Shown piece after piece: positions 9,116 to 19,104 of a stretch of DNA of 64,000 nucleotides. The position numbers and the translations under genes were made by a program. This DNA is from Cognatiluteimonas profundi. GTDB taxonomy: Bacteria; Pseudomonadota; Gammaproteobacteria; Xanthomonadales; Xanthomonadaceae. The notes under the pieces were generated by a model. That model was not told the DNA's origin. It saw only the letters and a list, made by a program, of their open reading frames with translations, and did not search any database. Location: positions 88,170 to 152,169 of the forward strand of contig NZ_VKHQ01000001.1 in the NCBI RefSeq assembly GCF_009792795.1, read 5' to 3'. Each line of letters starts with the position of its first letter. Position 1 is the stretch's first letter.

Positions 9116-10978
9116 TCAGCGGATGGTGATCGGCTCCTCGCTCCAATCCTCGACACTGCCGTCGCGCCCGAACAGCCGCAGGCCCAGCCAATGGCGCCCG
9201 GCGGGGACCGACCGGACGTTGACCTGCGCCTGGAAACCCACATTTGGCTGCTGCGGATCGGTCGACTGCTTCCAGAAGATCGCGACGCCCGGATTGGCCA
9301 GGCCGTACTGCGCCTTGGCAACGGGCAAGCCGTCGAGCATCACGATGACCTGCCGCAACCCGACGCCATCCTTGAATGCCCATCCGGAAACATCGAAGGA
9401 GCGTCCAACCTTCGTGCCTGCCGCGGGCTGGTCCACCCAAGCCATCGCCGGCGCGGTGCATGGACCCGACGCACGCTTTCGACCCAATGCGAACAGCAGG
9501 AAGCGCTGGCTGCCGTGATCCACGTTGACCACGCGGGGCCGCGGCAGGGGACCGACCCGTTCGCACAGCGCGTGATATTGCTCCAGCAGGTTCTTGTATT
9601 CGACTTCCGACGCGCCGACCACCAGCAGCACGGGGCGCGCGCCAAGCTCGGATCGGTCGTCGACCCTCAGCCCCCACAACTTCAACTGCGGCGCACGACC
9701 GTGTTTGCGGTTCAGCGGATGTGGAAGGACGGCAATCTGCGGATCGTCGAGCGCAAAGCCGAGCTCCGCTCCATCCTTGAAATTGTCGGCAACCAGCCGG
9801 GTGTCCGCCGGCATCGTCGACTGCAGCTTGCGAACCGACGTTGCGAGCGAGTCCCATCCGGCGAAGTTCTTCGGATACCACTTGTCGGCGGCCGTCTGCG
9901 CCCGCAGCGACGGCACTGAAACCGCGGCGTAGTACCCGAGCATGCCGATGAGGCCCGCTGCCGCCATGGCGACCGTCGCCGACCGCAACCACCGTGGCCA
10001 TGCCAGCAACAGTCCCGGCAGCAACGGCAGCAGCGCGACGTACCCGGGCAATGGCCAGTGGAAGCTGACCCGCTCGGTGTCGGCAAAGAATCCGAGGACG
10101 AAGAATCCAACAACCACCAGCGCGCCAAGCCAGGCGAAGTAGCGATGTACCAGGTTGTGGTCGCGGCGATGCACCCATACGGCCGACGCCAGCGCGGCGA
10201 ACAGCAGCGGGGTCACCAGCAGCGCCTGGATCAGCACGAACCAGATACCGTCCGCGTGGAATGCCCACGGATGGCGATCGAGCAACTGGAAGCGCAGGCC
10301 GGCCTCCGCATTGCCCAGGTTCCATGCGAGCAGCGGTGTCCAGGCGGCGGCGCCGAAGGCAATGGAAACCAGTACGCGGGCATCGCGCAGCGCCGCGCGC
10401 CCCTGCGGGATCAGCAGCAACGCCATCAGGCCAACGCCAATCACGGCGATGAACCGGTAGTGGCTGAGTGCGCCGATCGCAAGCCCTGCGCCGAGTTCGA
10501 GCGCCGCCGTCGCCGTCACGCCTCGCAGGAGTCGCGATCCGGCGTCCATGCACAACAGCGTGGCGAATGTCATGGCCGCATCCGGCACCGCAAGCACGCC
10601 CAGCGTTCCGGCCAGGGGCAGCAGCATCGTGAACAGCCCCGCCATCCAGCCCTGCGCCGCCCCGAACTCGCGGGCGGTGATTCGCGCGACCAGCCAGGGC
10701 AGGCAGGCGGCAATCGCCAGGAAGGGCGCGCGCAGCGCCAGCGGATGGTTGCCGCCCAGCTCCACGCCCAGGCGGGTCAGCCACGCCGTCATCCCCGGCA
10801 GGTCGGAATAGGCCCACGCGAGGTGCTGGCCTTCCTGCCAGTAGAACGCCTCGTCGACGAACAGCGGCAAGCGCGCGGCCACCAGCAACTTGATGAGCGT
10901 CAGCAACACCCAGACGCCTGTGAACCAGCGCATCGCCCGGACTTCGTCCCGCAGGTCCTCTTGCCTCGCTACACTCAT
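9116..10978 (-). CDS. GT39-family membrane glycosyltransferase with C-terminal beta-sandwich domain
   Basis: 620 residues from the ATG at 10978; an upstream extension of 42 residues is open but lacks family character. The N-terminal two thirds hold about ten to twelve hydrophobic segments with the PMT/ArnT pattern LFVDEAFYWQEGQHLAW, whose DE pair is the metal/catalytic acid motif in the first periplasmic loop. This predicts transfer of a sugar from a polyprenyl-phosphate donor to lipid or protein outside the membrane. After a soluble region, the last ~110 residues (from WVDQPAAGTKVGRSFDVSGW to VEDWSEEPITIR) look like an Ig-like module with a GVGLRQVIVMLDG motif. Acceptor and donor are unknown. 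It is convergent with maf and divergent from moxR. Confidence 0.8.
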   Translation of the reverse strand: MSVARQEDLRDEVRAMRWFTGVWVLLTLIKLLVAARLPLFVDEAFYWQEGQHLAWAYSDLPGMTAWLTRLGVELGGNHPLALRAPFLAIAACLPWLVARITAREFGAAQGWMAGLFTMLLPLAGTLGVLAVPDAAMTFATLLCMDAGSRLLRGVTATAALELGAGLAIGALSHYRFIAVIGVGLMALLLIPQGRAALRDARVLVSIAFGAAAWTPLLAWNLGNAEAGLRFQLLDRHPWAFHADGIWFVLIQALLVTPLLFAALASAVWVHRRDHNLVHRYFAWLGALVVVGFFVLGFFADTERVSFHWPLPGYVALLPLLPGLLLAWPRWLRSATVAMAAAGLIGMLGYYAAVSVPSLRAQTAADKWYPKNFAGWDSLATSVRKLQSTMPADTRLVADNFKDGAELGFALDDPQIAVLPHPLNRKHGRAPQLKLWGLRVDDRSELGARPVLLVVGASEVEYKNLLEQYHALCERVGPLPRPRVVNVDHGSQRFLLFALGRKRASGPCTAPAMAWVDQPAAGTKVGRSFDVSGWAFKDGVGLRQVIVMLDGLPVAKAQYGLANPGVAIFWKQSTDPQQPNVGFQAQVNVRSVPAGRHWLGLRLFGRDGSVEDWSEEPITIR

Positions 10979-11116
10979 GGATGACACCTTCAAGGCAACA
11001 GCAGGCAGGGCGTCGATCACCCTCCCCTGGTCTGTCTGGTTGCACCCTGTAAGAGGGTGGAGTGACAGGAATCGTTCCTTCCAGCAACAGATCCCGGCGC
11101 ACATCGCGAGGACCGC

Positions 11117-12070
11117 ATGTCAGCAACCCCCGTGGCAGCCAGCATGCTAACCGACGATTCACGCGAGCTCCTCAAGCGTGCGCTGGCGCAGGTCAACACA
11201 CTGGTACTCGGAAAACCGCAGGAAGTGCGGCTGGCCTTCGTCGCGCTGCTATCCGGCGGGCACCTGCTGATCGAAGACCTCCCCGGCCTGGGCAAGACCA
11301 CGCTTGCGCATGCATTGGCTGCGACGCTTGGGCTTGGATTCCAGCGCGTGCAGTTCACTTCGGATCTCCTGCCGTCCGACATCGTCGGCGTGTCGGTGTT
11401 CGATGCGCAGGCGCGCCGGTTTGAATTCCACCCCGGTCCGATCTTCGCGCACGTCCTGCTGGCCGACGAAATCAACCGCGCCCCACCGCGCACGCAAAGC
11501 GCATTGCTCGAAGCGATGGCCGAGCACCAGGTCACCGTCGACAGCCACACGCATCCGCTGCCCGATCCGTTTTTCGTCATCGCCACGCAGAACCCGGTCG
11601 ATCTTGCCGGCACCTACCCGCTGCCGGATTCCCAACTCGATCGCTTCCTGCTGCGGCTGACCCTGGGCTATCCCGACGAGGATGCCGAGCGTGCACTGCT
11701 GTCGGGCAGCGACCGTCGCGACCTGATCGCGCAGGCAACGCCGTTGCTGGGCGCGGCCGAAGTCCTCGCGATGCGTCGCGCCGTCAACGAGGTGCATGCC
11801 AGCAGTGCATTGATCGGTTACGTGCAGGCCCTGATGACCCGCAGCCGCCAGCATCCCGGCGTGCGCGTGGGCCTGTCGCCGCGCGCCGGAATCGCGTTGC
11901 TGCGCGCGGCCCGCGCCTACGCGTTGCTGCTCGGTCGCAACCACGTCCTGCCGGAAGACGTGCAGGCCCTGTTTGCAGCGGTTGCGGCGCATCGGCTGGT
12001 GGCCGACAGCGACGCCGGCGGCCATGCATCGCTGGCCAAGTCCATCCTGCACGCGGTGCCGGTCGACTGA
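11117..12070 (+). CDS. MoxR-family AAA+ ATPase
   Basis: 317 residues. Walker A is EDLPGLGKTTL, Walker B is LLADEINRAPP, and sensor 1 is FFVIATQNPVD. The C-terminal lid includes VGLSPRAGIALLRAA. MoxR ATPases act as chaperone-like ATPases for partner proteins encoded next door. Here the DUF58 and transglutaminase genes follow at 2-base and overlapping distances, the standard MoxR-DUF58-TgpA operon of proteobacteria. The substrate of this set is not established. Confidence 0.93.
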   Translation: MSATPVAASMLTDDSRELLKRALAQVNTLVLGKPQEVRLAFVALLSGGHLLIEDLPGLGKTTLAHALAATLGLGFQRVQFTSDLLPSDIVGVSVFDAQARRFEFHPGPIFAHVLLADEINRAPPRTQSALLEAMAEHQVTVDSHTHPLPDPFFVIATQNPVDLAGTYPLPDSQLDRFLLRLTLGYPDEDAERALLSGSDRRDLIAQATPLLGAAEVLAMRRAVNEVHASSALIGYVQALMTRSRQHPGVRVGLSPRAGIALLRAARAYALLLGRNHVLPEDVQALFAAVAAHRLVADSDAGGHASLAKSILHAVPVD

Positions 12071-12072
12071 AG

Positions 12073-13035
12073 ATGGTCGCAGTACCAAGGCCAGCCCTGC
12101 GCCAGCGCCTGTTGTCCTGGACGCGACCGCGCGCGCCGGAAAGCCTGCCCGTTCGACTGGACCGTCGTCGCGTCTACATCCTGCCCACGGGTTTCGGCCT
12201 GTTCTTTTCGCTGCTGTTGCTGGCGATGTGGGTTGGCGCCCTCAACTACAACAACAATCCAGCCCTGCTGCTGTGCCTGCTGCTCGCCGGCGCGGCCAAC
12301 ACCAGCCTGCTGGCGGCGCACCTGCAGCTGACGGGACTGCGCATCGTCGCCATCTCCGCCGACCCCGTGCCTGCCGGCGCCACGCTGGAGATGCGCCTGC
12401 ATGTGCGTGCCGATCCGGGTCGGCAGCGCCGCGGGCTGCATGTGGACGTCGATGCCGCCACTGCAAACCTGTCGCTGGTCGACGCCCATGGCCAGGCGAT
12501 GTTGTCGCTGCCCACGCAGCGACGTGGGTGGCTCGAGCCCGGCCGGATCCGCATCTGGACGACGCGCCCGCTTGGCCTGGCCCGTGCGTGGGCATACGTC
12601 TGGCCCGACGCGCCGTTGCTGGTCTATCCGGCACCCGAGCTCCACGGCCCCGCCCTGCCTGAAGGCACGGGCACGGCCGCGCGGGCGCGACTGCAGGCCA
12701 GTGGCGACGACGTGCACCACCTGCGCACCTACCGCCGCGGCGACGCGCGCCGCGCGATCGCCTGGAAGCCGTCGGCGCGCCGCGATGCCCTGCTCGTGCG
12801 CGAATTCGAGCAGCCGCTCGGCGCCGACATCGTGCTGGACTGGCAGCAGCTCCCGATGCCGGATGCCGAAGCCCGCATCCGCCGGCTTGCGCGCTGGGTC
12901 GACGAGGCCGAGCGCGACGGTCGTCGCTACGCATTGCGCCTTCCGGGCCATTCCCCGATTGGACCAGGGTCCGGTGCAGCGCATCGGCACGCCTGCCTGC
13001 GCGCGCTGGCCTTGCTGCCGGCGCAAGGCGGCTGA
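12073..13035 (+). CDS. DUF58 domain protein with two N-terminal membrane segments
   Basis: 320 residues. After an N-terminal cytoplasmic stretch, two hydrophobic helices occur (GFGLFFSLLLLAMWVGAL and ALLLCLLLAGAANTSLLA). The DUF58 core is recognisable as DDVHHLRTYRRGDARRAIAW (residues about 215-234), followed by KPSARRDALLVREFE. DUF58 proteins are von Willebrand A-like partners of MoxR ATPases. The stop overlaps the tgpA start in TGATG. Function is inferred only from the operon. Confidence 0.9.
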   Translation: MVAVPRPALRQRLLSWTRPRAPESLPVRLDRRRVYILPTGFGLFFSLLLLAMWVGALNYNNNPALLLCLLLAGAANTSLLAAHLQLTGLRIVAISADPVPAGATLEMRLHVRADPGRQRRGLHVDVDAATANLSLVDAHGQAMLSLPTQRRGWLEPGRIRIWTTRPLGLARAWAYVWPDAPLLVYPAPELHGPALPEGTGTAARARLQASGDDVHHLRTYRRGDARRAIAWKPSARRDALLVREFEQPLGADIVLDWQQLPMPDAEARIRRLARWVDEAERDGRRYALRLPGHSPIGPGSGAAHRHACLRALALLPAQGG

Positions 13036-14990
13036 TGATGCCGGCGCGCGGTCTGCCGCTGGATCCACGCAGCCGCGCCTGGGCGCTGCTGGCGGCTGCC
13101 ACCTGCCTGCTGCCCTTGCTGCTGCAACTGCCGCCGGAACTGGGCATCGGCATGGCCGTCGCGACGGCGCTGGTCGCAGTCGCTTCCTGGCGACGCCCAT
13201 TGCCGCTGGCGATGCGATTGCTGTTGCCGCTGGTCCTTGTCGCCGCAGTGCTGTCGCGCTCGCATTTCGCATTCGGGCGCGACACGGCCTGCGCATTGCT
13301 GGCGGCGATGCTGGCGATCAAGCCCGCGGAAACCTTCACCCTGCGCGACGGGCGCAGCCTGCTCGGATTCGCGTTGTTCGCGCCATTCGCGACCTTCCTG
13401 CTCGACCAGGGTCCTGTGTCACTGGCACTGGGCCTGGTCGGCTCGGTCCTCGCCCTGGCTGCATTGGGGCGCCTGGCCGAACTGGAATCCGGCGACACCG
13501 GCCATCCCCTGCCACCGTGGCGCCGGATGGCCGCGGTGCTGAAGCTGATGGCGATCGGCCTGCCGCTGGCACTGGCCGTGTTCTGGCTGTTCCCGCGACT
13601 GGCGACGCCGCTCTGGGGCACGCCACAACGCGCCATGGCGCGCCCTGGCCTGTCGGACCACATGGCGCCGGGACAGTGGATCGACCTGCTCACCGACGAC
13701 ACGACAGCCTTGCGCGTCCAGTTTTCAGGCGCGACGCCGCCCACGTCGCAGATGTACTGGCGTGGTCCGGTGCTGTCGAACTTCGATGGCCGCACCTGGA
13801 CGCAGGCGCGCTGGTTGCAGGGGATTCCGGCCGCCCCTGTCCGCCCGGGCCCGACACGCTGGGACTACACGCTCGAAGTCGAACCGACCGACGGCCGCCA
13901 ACTGGTCGCGCTGGAACTGCCAACCAGCATTCCCGACGGAACGCAGCTGTCGCTGGACTATGGCCTTTACGCCCGGCAACCGCTGACGACGGTGACGCAT
14001 TGGCGCATGCACTCGGCGCCCCCGGCGGCGTTCGAGCCGCAACTCCGGCGGACGCTGCGTGCCATGGCGCTGGCCCTGCCCGCCGGCTACAACCCGCGCA
14101 CGCTCGCGCTGGCACGCCAGTGGCGAAGCCAGGACGGAAACAATGATGCCGCCATCGTGCAGCGCGCCCTGCGCCTGTTCCACGACAGCTTCGGCTACAC
14201 GCTGGCCACTCCACTGGCTGGTCGCAATTCGGTCGACGAATTCCTGTTCGAGCAGAAGGAAGGATTCTGCGAACACTTCAGCTCGGCCTTCGTGGTGCTG
14301 ATGCGCGCGGCAGGCATCCCGGCGCGCGTGGTCACCGGCTACGTTGGCGGTTACCGCAATCCGATCGGCCAGTACTGGCAGGTGCGACGCTCGGACGCCC
14401 ACGCCTGGGCCGAGGTCTGGATGGCGGGCCGCGGGTGGGTGCGGGTGGATCCGACGGCGGCGGTGGCGCCCGAGCGCATCTACGACACGCTGGCCGATCG
14501 TGCGCCAGGCGCCGAGGGCTTGCTGGGTGCATGGCTGCCGACGCCGGTGTTCAACGCGAGCGACTGGCTGCGGCGCGGCTGGAACGATTTCGCCCTGGGC
14601 TTCGACGCCATCCACCAGCGCCAGCTGCTGCAACCCCTGGGCCTGGACGAACTCGACTCGGGCCGACTCGTCGCCCTGTTCTGCACCGCCGTGGCGCTGG
14701 CGCTGTTCTGGATGGCCTGGCTGACCGCCCGCGCGGAGCACGAACCGGATCCGGTCCTGCGTGCATGGCATCGACTGGACGCCCGCTATGCGCGCATCGG
14801 CCTTGGACGCGAATCGCACGAGCCGGCTGCCGACTGGGCTGAACGGGTCAGCCTGGCGGACGCGACAGCCGCTGGACAGCTGCGCCAGCTAAGCTGGCGT
14901 TTCAATTCCTGGCGTTACGCTGGACGAGAACCGGGACGCGAGGCCAGTGCGCTGATCAAGGCCCTGGATCGCCACCGGCCCGGTCGTTGA
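13035..14990 (+). CDS. tgpA: TgpA-type transmembrane transglutaminase-like protein
   Basis: 651 residues. The N-terminal ~190 residues contain several membrane helices (LLAAATCLLPLLLQL and others). A periplasmic DUF3488-like segment is followed by the transglutaminase core, with Cys in EGFCEHFSSAFVVLM, His in RRSDAHAWAEVWM and Asp in WVRVDPTAAV. A further membrane helix lies near residue 555 (LVALFCTAVALALFWMAWL), before a DUF4129-like tail. TgpA of Pseudomonas aeruginosa is essential and thought to act on the cell envelope; here the role is inferred. Coupled to DUF58 upstream; its stop lies 30 bases before the slp ATG. Confidence 0.9.
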   Translation: MMPARGLPLDPRSRAWALLAAATCLLPLLLQLPPELGIGMAVATALVAVASWRRPLPLAMRLLLPLVLVAAVLSRSHFAFGRDTACALLAAMLAIKPAETFTLRDGRSLLGFALFAPFATFLLDQGPVSLALGLVGSVLALAALGRLAELESGDTGHPLPPWRRMAAVLKLMAIGLPLALAVFWLFPRLATPLWGTPQRAMARPGLSDHMAPGQWIDLLTDDTTALRVQFSGATPPTSQMYWRGPVLSNFDGRTWTQARWLQGIPAAPVRPGPTRWDYTLEVEPTDGRQLVALELPTSIPDGTQLSLDYGLYARQPLTTVTHWRMHSAPPAAFEPQLRRTLRAMALALPAGYNPRTLALARQWRSQDGNNDAAIVQRALRLFHDSFGYTLATPLAGRNSVDEFLFEQKEGFCEHFSSAFVVLMRAAGIPARVVTGYVGGYRNPIGQYWQVRRSDAHAWAEVWMAGRGWVRVDPTAAVAPERIYDTLADRAPGAEGLLGAWLPTPVFNASDWLRRGWNDFALGFDAIHQRQLLQPLGLDELDSGRLVALFCTAVALALFWMAWLTARAEHEPDPVLRAWHRLDARYARIGLGRESHEPAADWAERVSLADATAAGQLRQLSWRFNSWRYAGREPGREASALIKALDRHRPGR

Positions 14991-15019
14991 CCACACGGTT
15001 GCATCCTTCGGAGCCGCCA

Positions 15020-15520
15020 ATGAACATCCCGACTGCACGTTTGCGTCTCGCCGCCCTGGCACTGGCGACCGCGCTGCTTTCCGCATGCGTTTCGCAACCA
15101 CGGCCGTTGCAGGGGCAATTCGCCACCATCACGCCACGCCAGGCGATCGATCACGACAGCACCGGCGCCACGGTGCGCTGGGGTGGCCGCATCGTGTCGG
15201 TCGAACCGGGCGAGAACCGCACCTGTTTCGAGATGCTGGCGACGCGGCTGGATACCACCGGTCGGCCCTCCTGGGCGACGGACGAGGTCGGTGGACGCTT
15301 CATCGCATGTCGCACCGGTTTCTATGATCCTGCATTGTTCGAGAAGAACCGCGAGGTCACCTTCACCGGCCGTATCGACGGCTACGAGAACCGGCGCATC
15401 GGCGGCTACGACTACCGCTTCCCGCATGTCGCGGCCGATGTCGTCTACCTGTGGCCGGTACGCGAGCGGGTGAACGTAATCACGCGTCCGTCGCCGTGGC
15501 CGTGGTGGGGCTGGTGGTAA
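15020..15520 (+). CDS. Slp-family outer membrane lipoprotein
   Basis: 166 residues from the ATG at 15020, preceded by GGAG at proper distance; an in-frame start 33 bases earlier would weaken the signal peptide. A lipobox is visible at LATALLSACVS. The mature part carries the Slp pattern GATVRWGGRIVSVEPGENRT and ITFTGRIDGYE-like text (VTFTGRIDGYENRRIGGYDY). The C terminus is tryptophan-rich (PSPWPWWGWW). Slp lipoproteins are starvation- or stress-induced envelope proteins of unclear biochemistry. It probably shares the moxR-DUF58-tgpA transcript. Confidence 0.88.
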   Translation: MNIPTARLRLAALALATALLSACVSQPRPLQGQFATITPRQAIDHDSTGATVRWGGRIVSVEPGENRTCFEMLATRLDTTGRPSWATDEVGGRFIACRTGFYDPALFEKNREVTFTGRIDGYENRRIGGYDYRFPHVAADVVYLWPVRERVNVITRPSPWPWWGWW

Positions 15521-15589
15521 GCGCTGCGGAAACCTCGCAAGGCGGCTGAATGATGGACCCGCCGATTGCGGGAACGCGATCGGCCGCGA

Positions 15590-15943
15590 TCAGCCCCGCG
15601 CGCCGAAGTGACCCAGCGGCGCACCGGCAAGCAGGTGCAGGTGCAGCTGGAAGACGGTCTGTCCGCCATCACGGTTGCAGTTCATGACGATGCGGTAGCC
15701 GTCCGCGGCGAAGCCTTCCCGACGTGCGTAGTGCGTTGCCGCCAGCACGAGTTTCCCCATCAGTCCGGCCTGCGCGCCTGTCAGGTCGTTGAGCGTGGCG
15801 ATCGGCGTTTTCGGCACGAACAGCACGTGCACCGGCGCCTGCGGGGCGACGTCGCGAAACCCGATCACGTCGTCGTCCTCGAACACGATGTCGGCCGGAA
15901 TCTCGCGCCGGATGATCTTTCCGAAGATGGTGTCGTCCTGCAT
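15590..15943 (-). CDS. hinT: HIT-family purine nucleoside phosphoramidase (HinT-like)
   Basis: 117 residues from the ATG at 15943. The N terminus DDTIFGKIIRREIPADIVFE and the mid motif VLFVPKTPIATLNDL are HinT-type. The HIT motif reads QLHLHLL, so the first histidine of the usual H-x-H-x-H is glutamine while the nucleophilic and last histidines remain. HinT hydrolyses nucleoside phosphoramidates and acyl-AMP. It is the last gene of dnaX-ybaB-recR-hinT with short gaps of 22-56 bases. It runs convergent to slp. Confidence 0.92.
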   Translation of the reverse strand: MQDDTIFGKIIRREIPADIVFEDDDVIGFRDVAPQAPVHVLFVPKTPIATLNDLTGAQAGLMGKLVLAATHYARREGFAADGYRIVMNCNRDGGQTVFQLHLHLLAGAPLGHFGARG

Positions 15944-15965
15944 CTGGATTCCTCTCCCGCGTGGG

Positions 15966-16565
15966 TTACTGCGGCATTTCGCTGCGGCTGCCGAAGGCAT
16001 GCGACAGCGTGCCGCGATCGACGTACTCCAGCTCCCCGCCCAGTGGCACGCCGTGCGTCAGCCGACTGGGCTTGACGCGATGCTGGCGCGCCAGTTGCGC
16101 GAGGTAGTGGGCCGTCGCCTCGCCTTCGACCGTGGGGTTGGTCGCGATGATCAGTTCCTGCACTTCGCCCTCGGCCATGCGCGCGGACAGCTGGTCCAGG
16201 CCGAGTTCGCGCGGGCCGATGCCATCCAGCGGACTCAGCCGGCCCTGCAGCACGAAGTACAGCCCGCGAAAGCCCGTTGCCTGCTCGATCGCCAATCGGT
16301 CCGCGGGTGACTCGACCACGCACAACAGCTGCCTGTCACGACTGCCGCTGGTGCAGGTCGCACAGCGGGCGTTTTCGCTGAAGTCACGGCAGCGATCGCA
16401 GTTCCCGATCTTGTCCACGGCCTCGCCCAGCGCCAGTGCCAGGCGCCTGCCACCTTCGCGCTCGCGTTCGAGCATGTGATAGGCCATGCGCTGCGCGGTC
16501 TTCTGGCCGACGCCCGGAAGCACGCGGAAGGCTTCGATCAATTGTTCGAGCAGTGACGAGGACAT
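15966..16565 (-). CDS. recR: Recombination protein RecR
   Basis: 199 residues, full length. The N-terminal helix-hairpin-helix ([20 protein letters not shown]), a four-cysteine zinc finger ([16 protein letters not shown]) and the Toprim core ([33 protein letters not shown]) are in the right order. RecR works with RecO and RecF to load RecA on gapped DNA. It is the conserved neighbour of ybaB and dnaX. Confidence 0.97.
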   Translation of the reverse strand: MSSSLLEQLIEAFRVLPGVGQKTAQRMAYHMLEREREGGRRLALALGEAVDKIGNCDRCRDFSENARCATCTSGSRDRQLLCVVESPADRLAIEQATGFRGLYFVLQGRLSPLDGIGPRELGLDQLSARMAEGEVQELIIATNPTVEGEATAHYLAQLARQHRVKPSRLTHGVPLGGELEYVDRGTLSHAFGSRSEMPQ

Positions 16566-16601
16566 CGTGTCAGCCGGCCCGCAGGCCCCTGTCCGGGCGC
16601 A

Positions 16602-16922
16602 TCAGAACGGCAGCTTCAGGCCGGGCGGCATCGGCATGCCGGCGGTCGCTGCTCCCATCTTTTCCTGGGAGATCGCATTGGCCTTGGCCACGGCGTCGTT
16701 GAAGGCGGCGGCGATCAGGTCTTCGGCCATTTCAGGATCGGTGAGCACGCTGGGATCCACGCGCACCTTGCGGCATTCCATCTTCCCGCTGAGGGTCACG
16801 GTGACCATGCCGCCACCGGCGCTGCCGGTGACTTCCGCGCTGGCGAGCTCTTCCTGCACGCGCTGCATGTTTTCCTGCATCTTCTGCGCTTGCTGCATGA
16901 GTTGGGCGATGTTTCCGCGCAT
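16602..16922 (-). CDS. ybaB: YbaB/EbfC nucleoid-associated protein
   Basis: 106 residues. The N terminus has the family helix [20 protein letters not shown], then [20 protein letters not shown]. The protein forms a tweezer-like dimer that binds DNA without strict specificity. The ATG at 16922 gives the standard length; the frame continues upstream only through unrelated sequence. It lies between dnaX and recR, as in most proteobacteria. Confidence 0.96.
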   Translation of the reverse strand: MRGNIAQLMQQAQKMQENMQRVQEELASAEVTGSAGGGMVTVTLSGKMECRKVRVDPSVLTDPEMAEDLIAAAFNDAVAKANAISQEKMGAATAGMPMPPGLKLPF

Positions 16923-16978
16923 GCTGTCTAGTTCCTCGATTTGGGCGCGCACGATGCTGCGCGCAAAGGTGAAGCCGG

Positions 16979-18640
16979 TCAGTCGTCCAGCGGCCGGATC
17001 GAATCCGGCACGACGGCCGCGCCATGCTGGTTGATGAGCTGCTGCACGCCGGCGTCGGCCATGAAGGCCGACTCCGCCTGCGACTGTCGCGCATCCTGCG
17101 CGCGCGAACTGCGCTGGTGCAGCGTTTCCGCGCTGGTCGCGGTGGATTCGAACCGGATCTGCGGGATTCCACCCAGGGCCGGTGCAAGCGATTCGGCAAG
17201 TTGCCTGGTCAGGTTCGGCGCCTGCAGGTGCTCGTCCAGCGGCGACAGCGACAAACGCAACACGCCATCGGCATAGCCGACAAAACCCGCATGCACGGCG
17301 AGTTCGCGCGCCGGCCCGCGCAGGCTGCCATCGGCGACGAGGCCCAGCCAACGTTCGGCGTCCATGTCGCCGCCAGCGCGAGGCGCGGCTTCCACGACCG
17401 GCACCGCGATTGCCGGGGCTGGCACCGCTGGGCGCGCAACGGGTGCTGGTGGCTTGGCGGCGGCCTGTGGTGCATCCAGCGCTGCCCTGGCCGCCGACGC
17501 CGACGCCACCCGTGGGGTCTTGTCGGATGCGGTCGGCTGCGTGGCTTGATGCGACGGGCGAAACGCCAGCATGCGCAACATCGCCATCTCGAATCCGGCG
17601 CGCGCGCTGGGCGCAAACGACAGGTCGCGGCGGGCATTGAGCGCCATCTGGTACCAGAGCTGCACGAGTTCGGGACGCAGCTGCGTCGCCAGCGCATCCA
17701 CATCCACCGCATCGCCATCGACCTGGATGTCGGGAACCAGCTGCTTCACCTGCACGCGATGCAGGGCATCGGCAAAGGCATCGAGCACGCCGTTCCAGTC
17801 GGGCGAGAACTCGGCCAGCGTTGAAATTTCCGCCATCAGCGCGCCACCATCTCCCGCGCCGAGCGCGGACAGCAGCAGGCCGACCCGGCTGCGATCCACC
17901 GTGCCCAGCATGGTCGCGACGGCCGAGCCTTCCAGCGCGATCTCGCCACTGGCACCGGTGTAGGCGATCGCCTGGTCGAGCAAGGACAAGCCATCGCGCA
18001 GGCTCCCATCGGCGGCCTTGGACAGCTGCCTCACCGCATCGGCGTCGACCGCGATGCCCTCGGCCTGCAGGATCATGTTGATCTGCCCGCCGATCTGCTG
18101 CTCGTCCAGGCGCTTGAGATTGAACTGCAGGCAGCGCGACAGCACGGTCACCGGCAGCTTCTGCGGGTCGGTGGTCGCGAGCAGGAACTTCACGTGGCCC
18201 GGCGGTTCCTCGAGCGTCTTCAGCAGCGCGTTGAACGCCGCCTTGGACAGCATGTGGACTTCGTCGATCAGGTACACCTTCACCCGGCCGCGCGACGGCA
18301 TGTATTGCGCGTTCTCGATGACTTCGCGCACGTCGTCGACGCCGGTGTTGGAGGCGGCATCGATCTCGAGCAGGTCGATGAAACGGCCGGCGTCGATATC
18401 ACGACAGGAGTTGCACTCCCCACAGGGTTCGGCCGAGGTCCCGCGCTCGCAGTTCAGCGACTTGGCGAAGATCCGCGCGATCGTTGTCTTGCCGACGCCG
18501 CGGGTACCGGTGAACAGGAAGGCATGGTGGACGCGGCCGGTGTCCAGGGCATTGGTGAGTGCCCGGACGACATGCTCCTGCCCGACCAGTTCGGCAAAAC
18601 GCTTCGGGCGCCATTTTCGGGCGAGGACGAGATAGGACAT
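16979..18640 (-). CDS. dnaX: DNA polymerase III subunits gamma/tau
   Basis: 553 residues, the clamp-loader ATPase. Walker A is [13 protein letters not shown], the zinc-binding region is [16 protein letters not shown], Walker B is [10 protein letters not shown], and the SRC motif is [12 protein letters not shown]. Domain III is followed by a proline/alanine-rich linker (about residues 375-430) and a C-terminal domain for polymerase alpha and DnaB contacts. I see no A-rich slippery heptamer like that of E. coli, so production of a short gamma form by frameshifting is not evident. First gene of its operon. Confidence 0.97.
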   Translation of the reverse strand: MSYLVLARKWRPKRFAELVGQEHVVRALTNALDTGRVHHAFLFTGTRGVGKTTIARIFAKSLNCERGTSAEPCGECNSCRDIDAGRFIDLLEIDAASNTGVDDVREVIENAQYMPSRGRVKVYLIDEVHMLSKAAFNALLKTLEEPPGHVKFLLATTDPQKLPVTVLSRCLQFNLKRLDEQQIGGQINMILQAEGIAVDADAVRQLSKAADGSLRDGLSLLDQAIAYTGASGEIALEGSAVATMLGTVDRSRVGLLLSALGAGDGGALMAEISTLAEFSPDWNGVLDAFADALHRVQVKQLVPDIQVDGDAVDVDALATQLRPELVQLWYQMALNARRDLSFAPSARAGFEMAMLRMLAFRPSHQATQPTASDKTPRVASASAARAALDAPQAAAKPPAPVARPAVPAPAIAVPVVEAAPRAGGDMDAERWLGLVADGSLRGPARELAVHAGFVGYADGVLRLSLSPLDEHLQAPNLTRQLAESLAPALGGIPQIRFESTATSAETLHQRSSRAQDARQSQAESAFMADAGVQQLINQHGAAVVPDSIRPLDD

Positions 18641-18873
18641 GCGGGCATTCTGCCGCGCCGCAGGAATTTTTGCCGCGCCTCGGGCGAATCCGCCTGCGGC
18701 TCAGCCCCGACGCGCCGCCGCGCGCCCTGGAAATCGTATCAATGCGCAAAAGTGCCGAATGGGCGTTGCCCCCGCCTTTCGCCATCCCTCGACCCGATTT
18801 TCTTGTGGCGCACCCCGGCGGCGGCTAGAATTGCCGGCCCTGAATGCAAGTGTTGCGAGCATTCGGGTCCAGC

Positions 18874-18966
18874 GGAGAGGTGTCCGAGCGGTTGAAGGAG
18901 CACGCCTGGAAAGTGTGTAAGCGTCTAAACCGCGCTTCGGGGGTTCGAATCCCCCTCTCTCCGCCA
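18874..18966 (+). tRNA. tRNA-Ser (anticodon GGA)
   Basis: A 93-nt class II tRNA with a long variable arm. The acceptor stem begins GGAGAGG, the anticodon loop is CTGGAAA, the T arm is GGGGGTTCGAATCCCCC, and CCA is encoded. It lies 29 bases upstream of ffs on the same strand. Confidence 0.97.
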
Positions 18967-18995
18967 TTGTCGTGCTGTCTGTACGTTCCCATGGT

Positions 18996-19097
18996 GGCCC
19001 CGTTGGCCCCTCGCGACGCCAGGTCGAAAACCCCGCCAGGGCCGGAAGGCAGCAACGGTATCGACTGATGCGGGTGCCGAGGTCAGCCGGCGGGGCC
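18996..19097 (+). ncRNA. ffs: Signal recognition particle 4.5S RNA
   Basis: About 102 nt that fold into one long hairpin: the 5' end GGCCCCG pairs with the 3' end CGGGGCC. The conserved apical SRP loop is present as AGGGCCGGAAGGCAGCAAC, with the partner strand GATGCGGGTGCCGAGGTC. It binds Ffh for co-translational membrane targeting. Exact ends are set from the pairing. Confidence 0.93.
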
Positions 19098-19104
19098 ATC
19101 GCCC

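Noticed and set aside
16979..18640. Programmed frameshift in dnaX
   Set aside because: No A-rich slippery heptamer with downstream stem like that of E. coli is visible.
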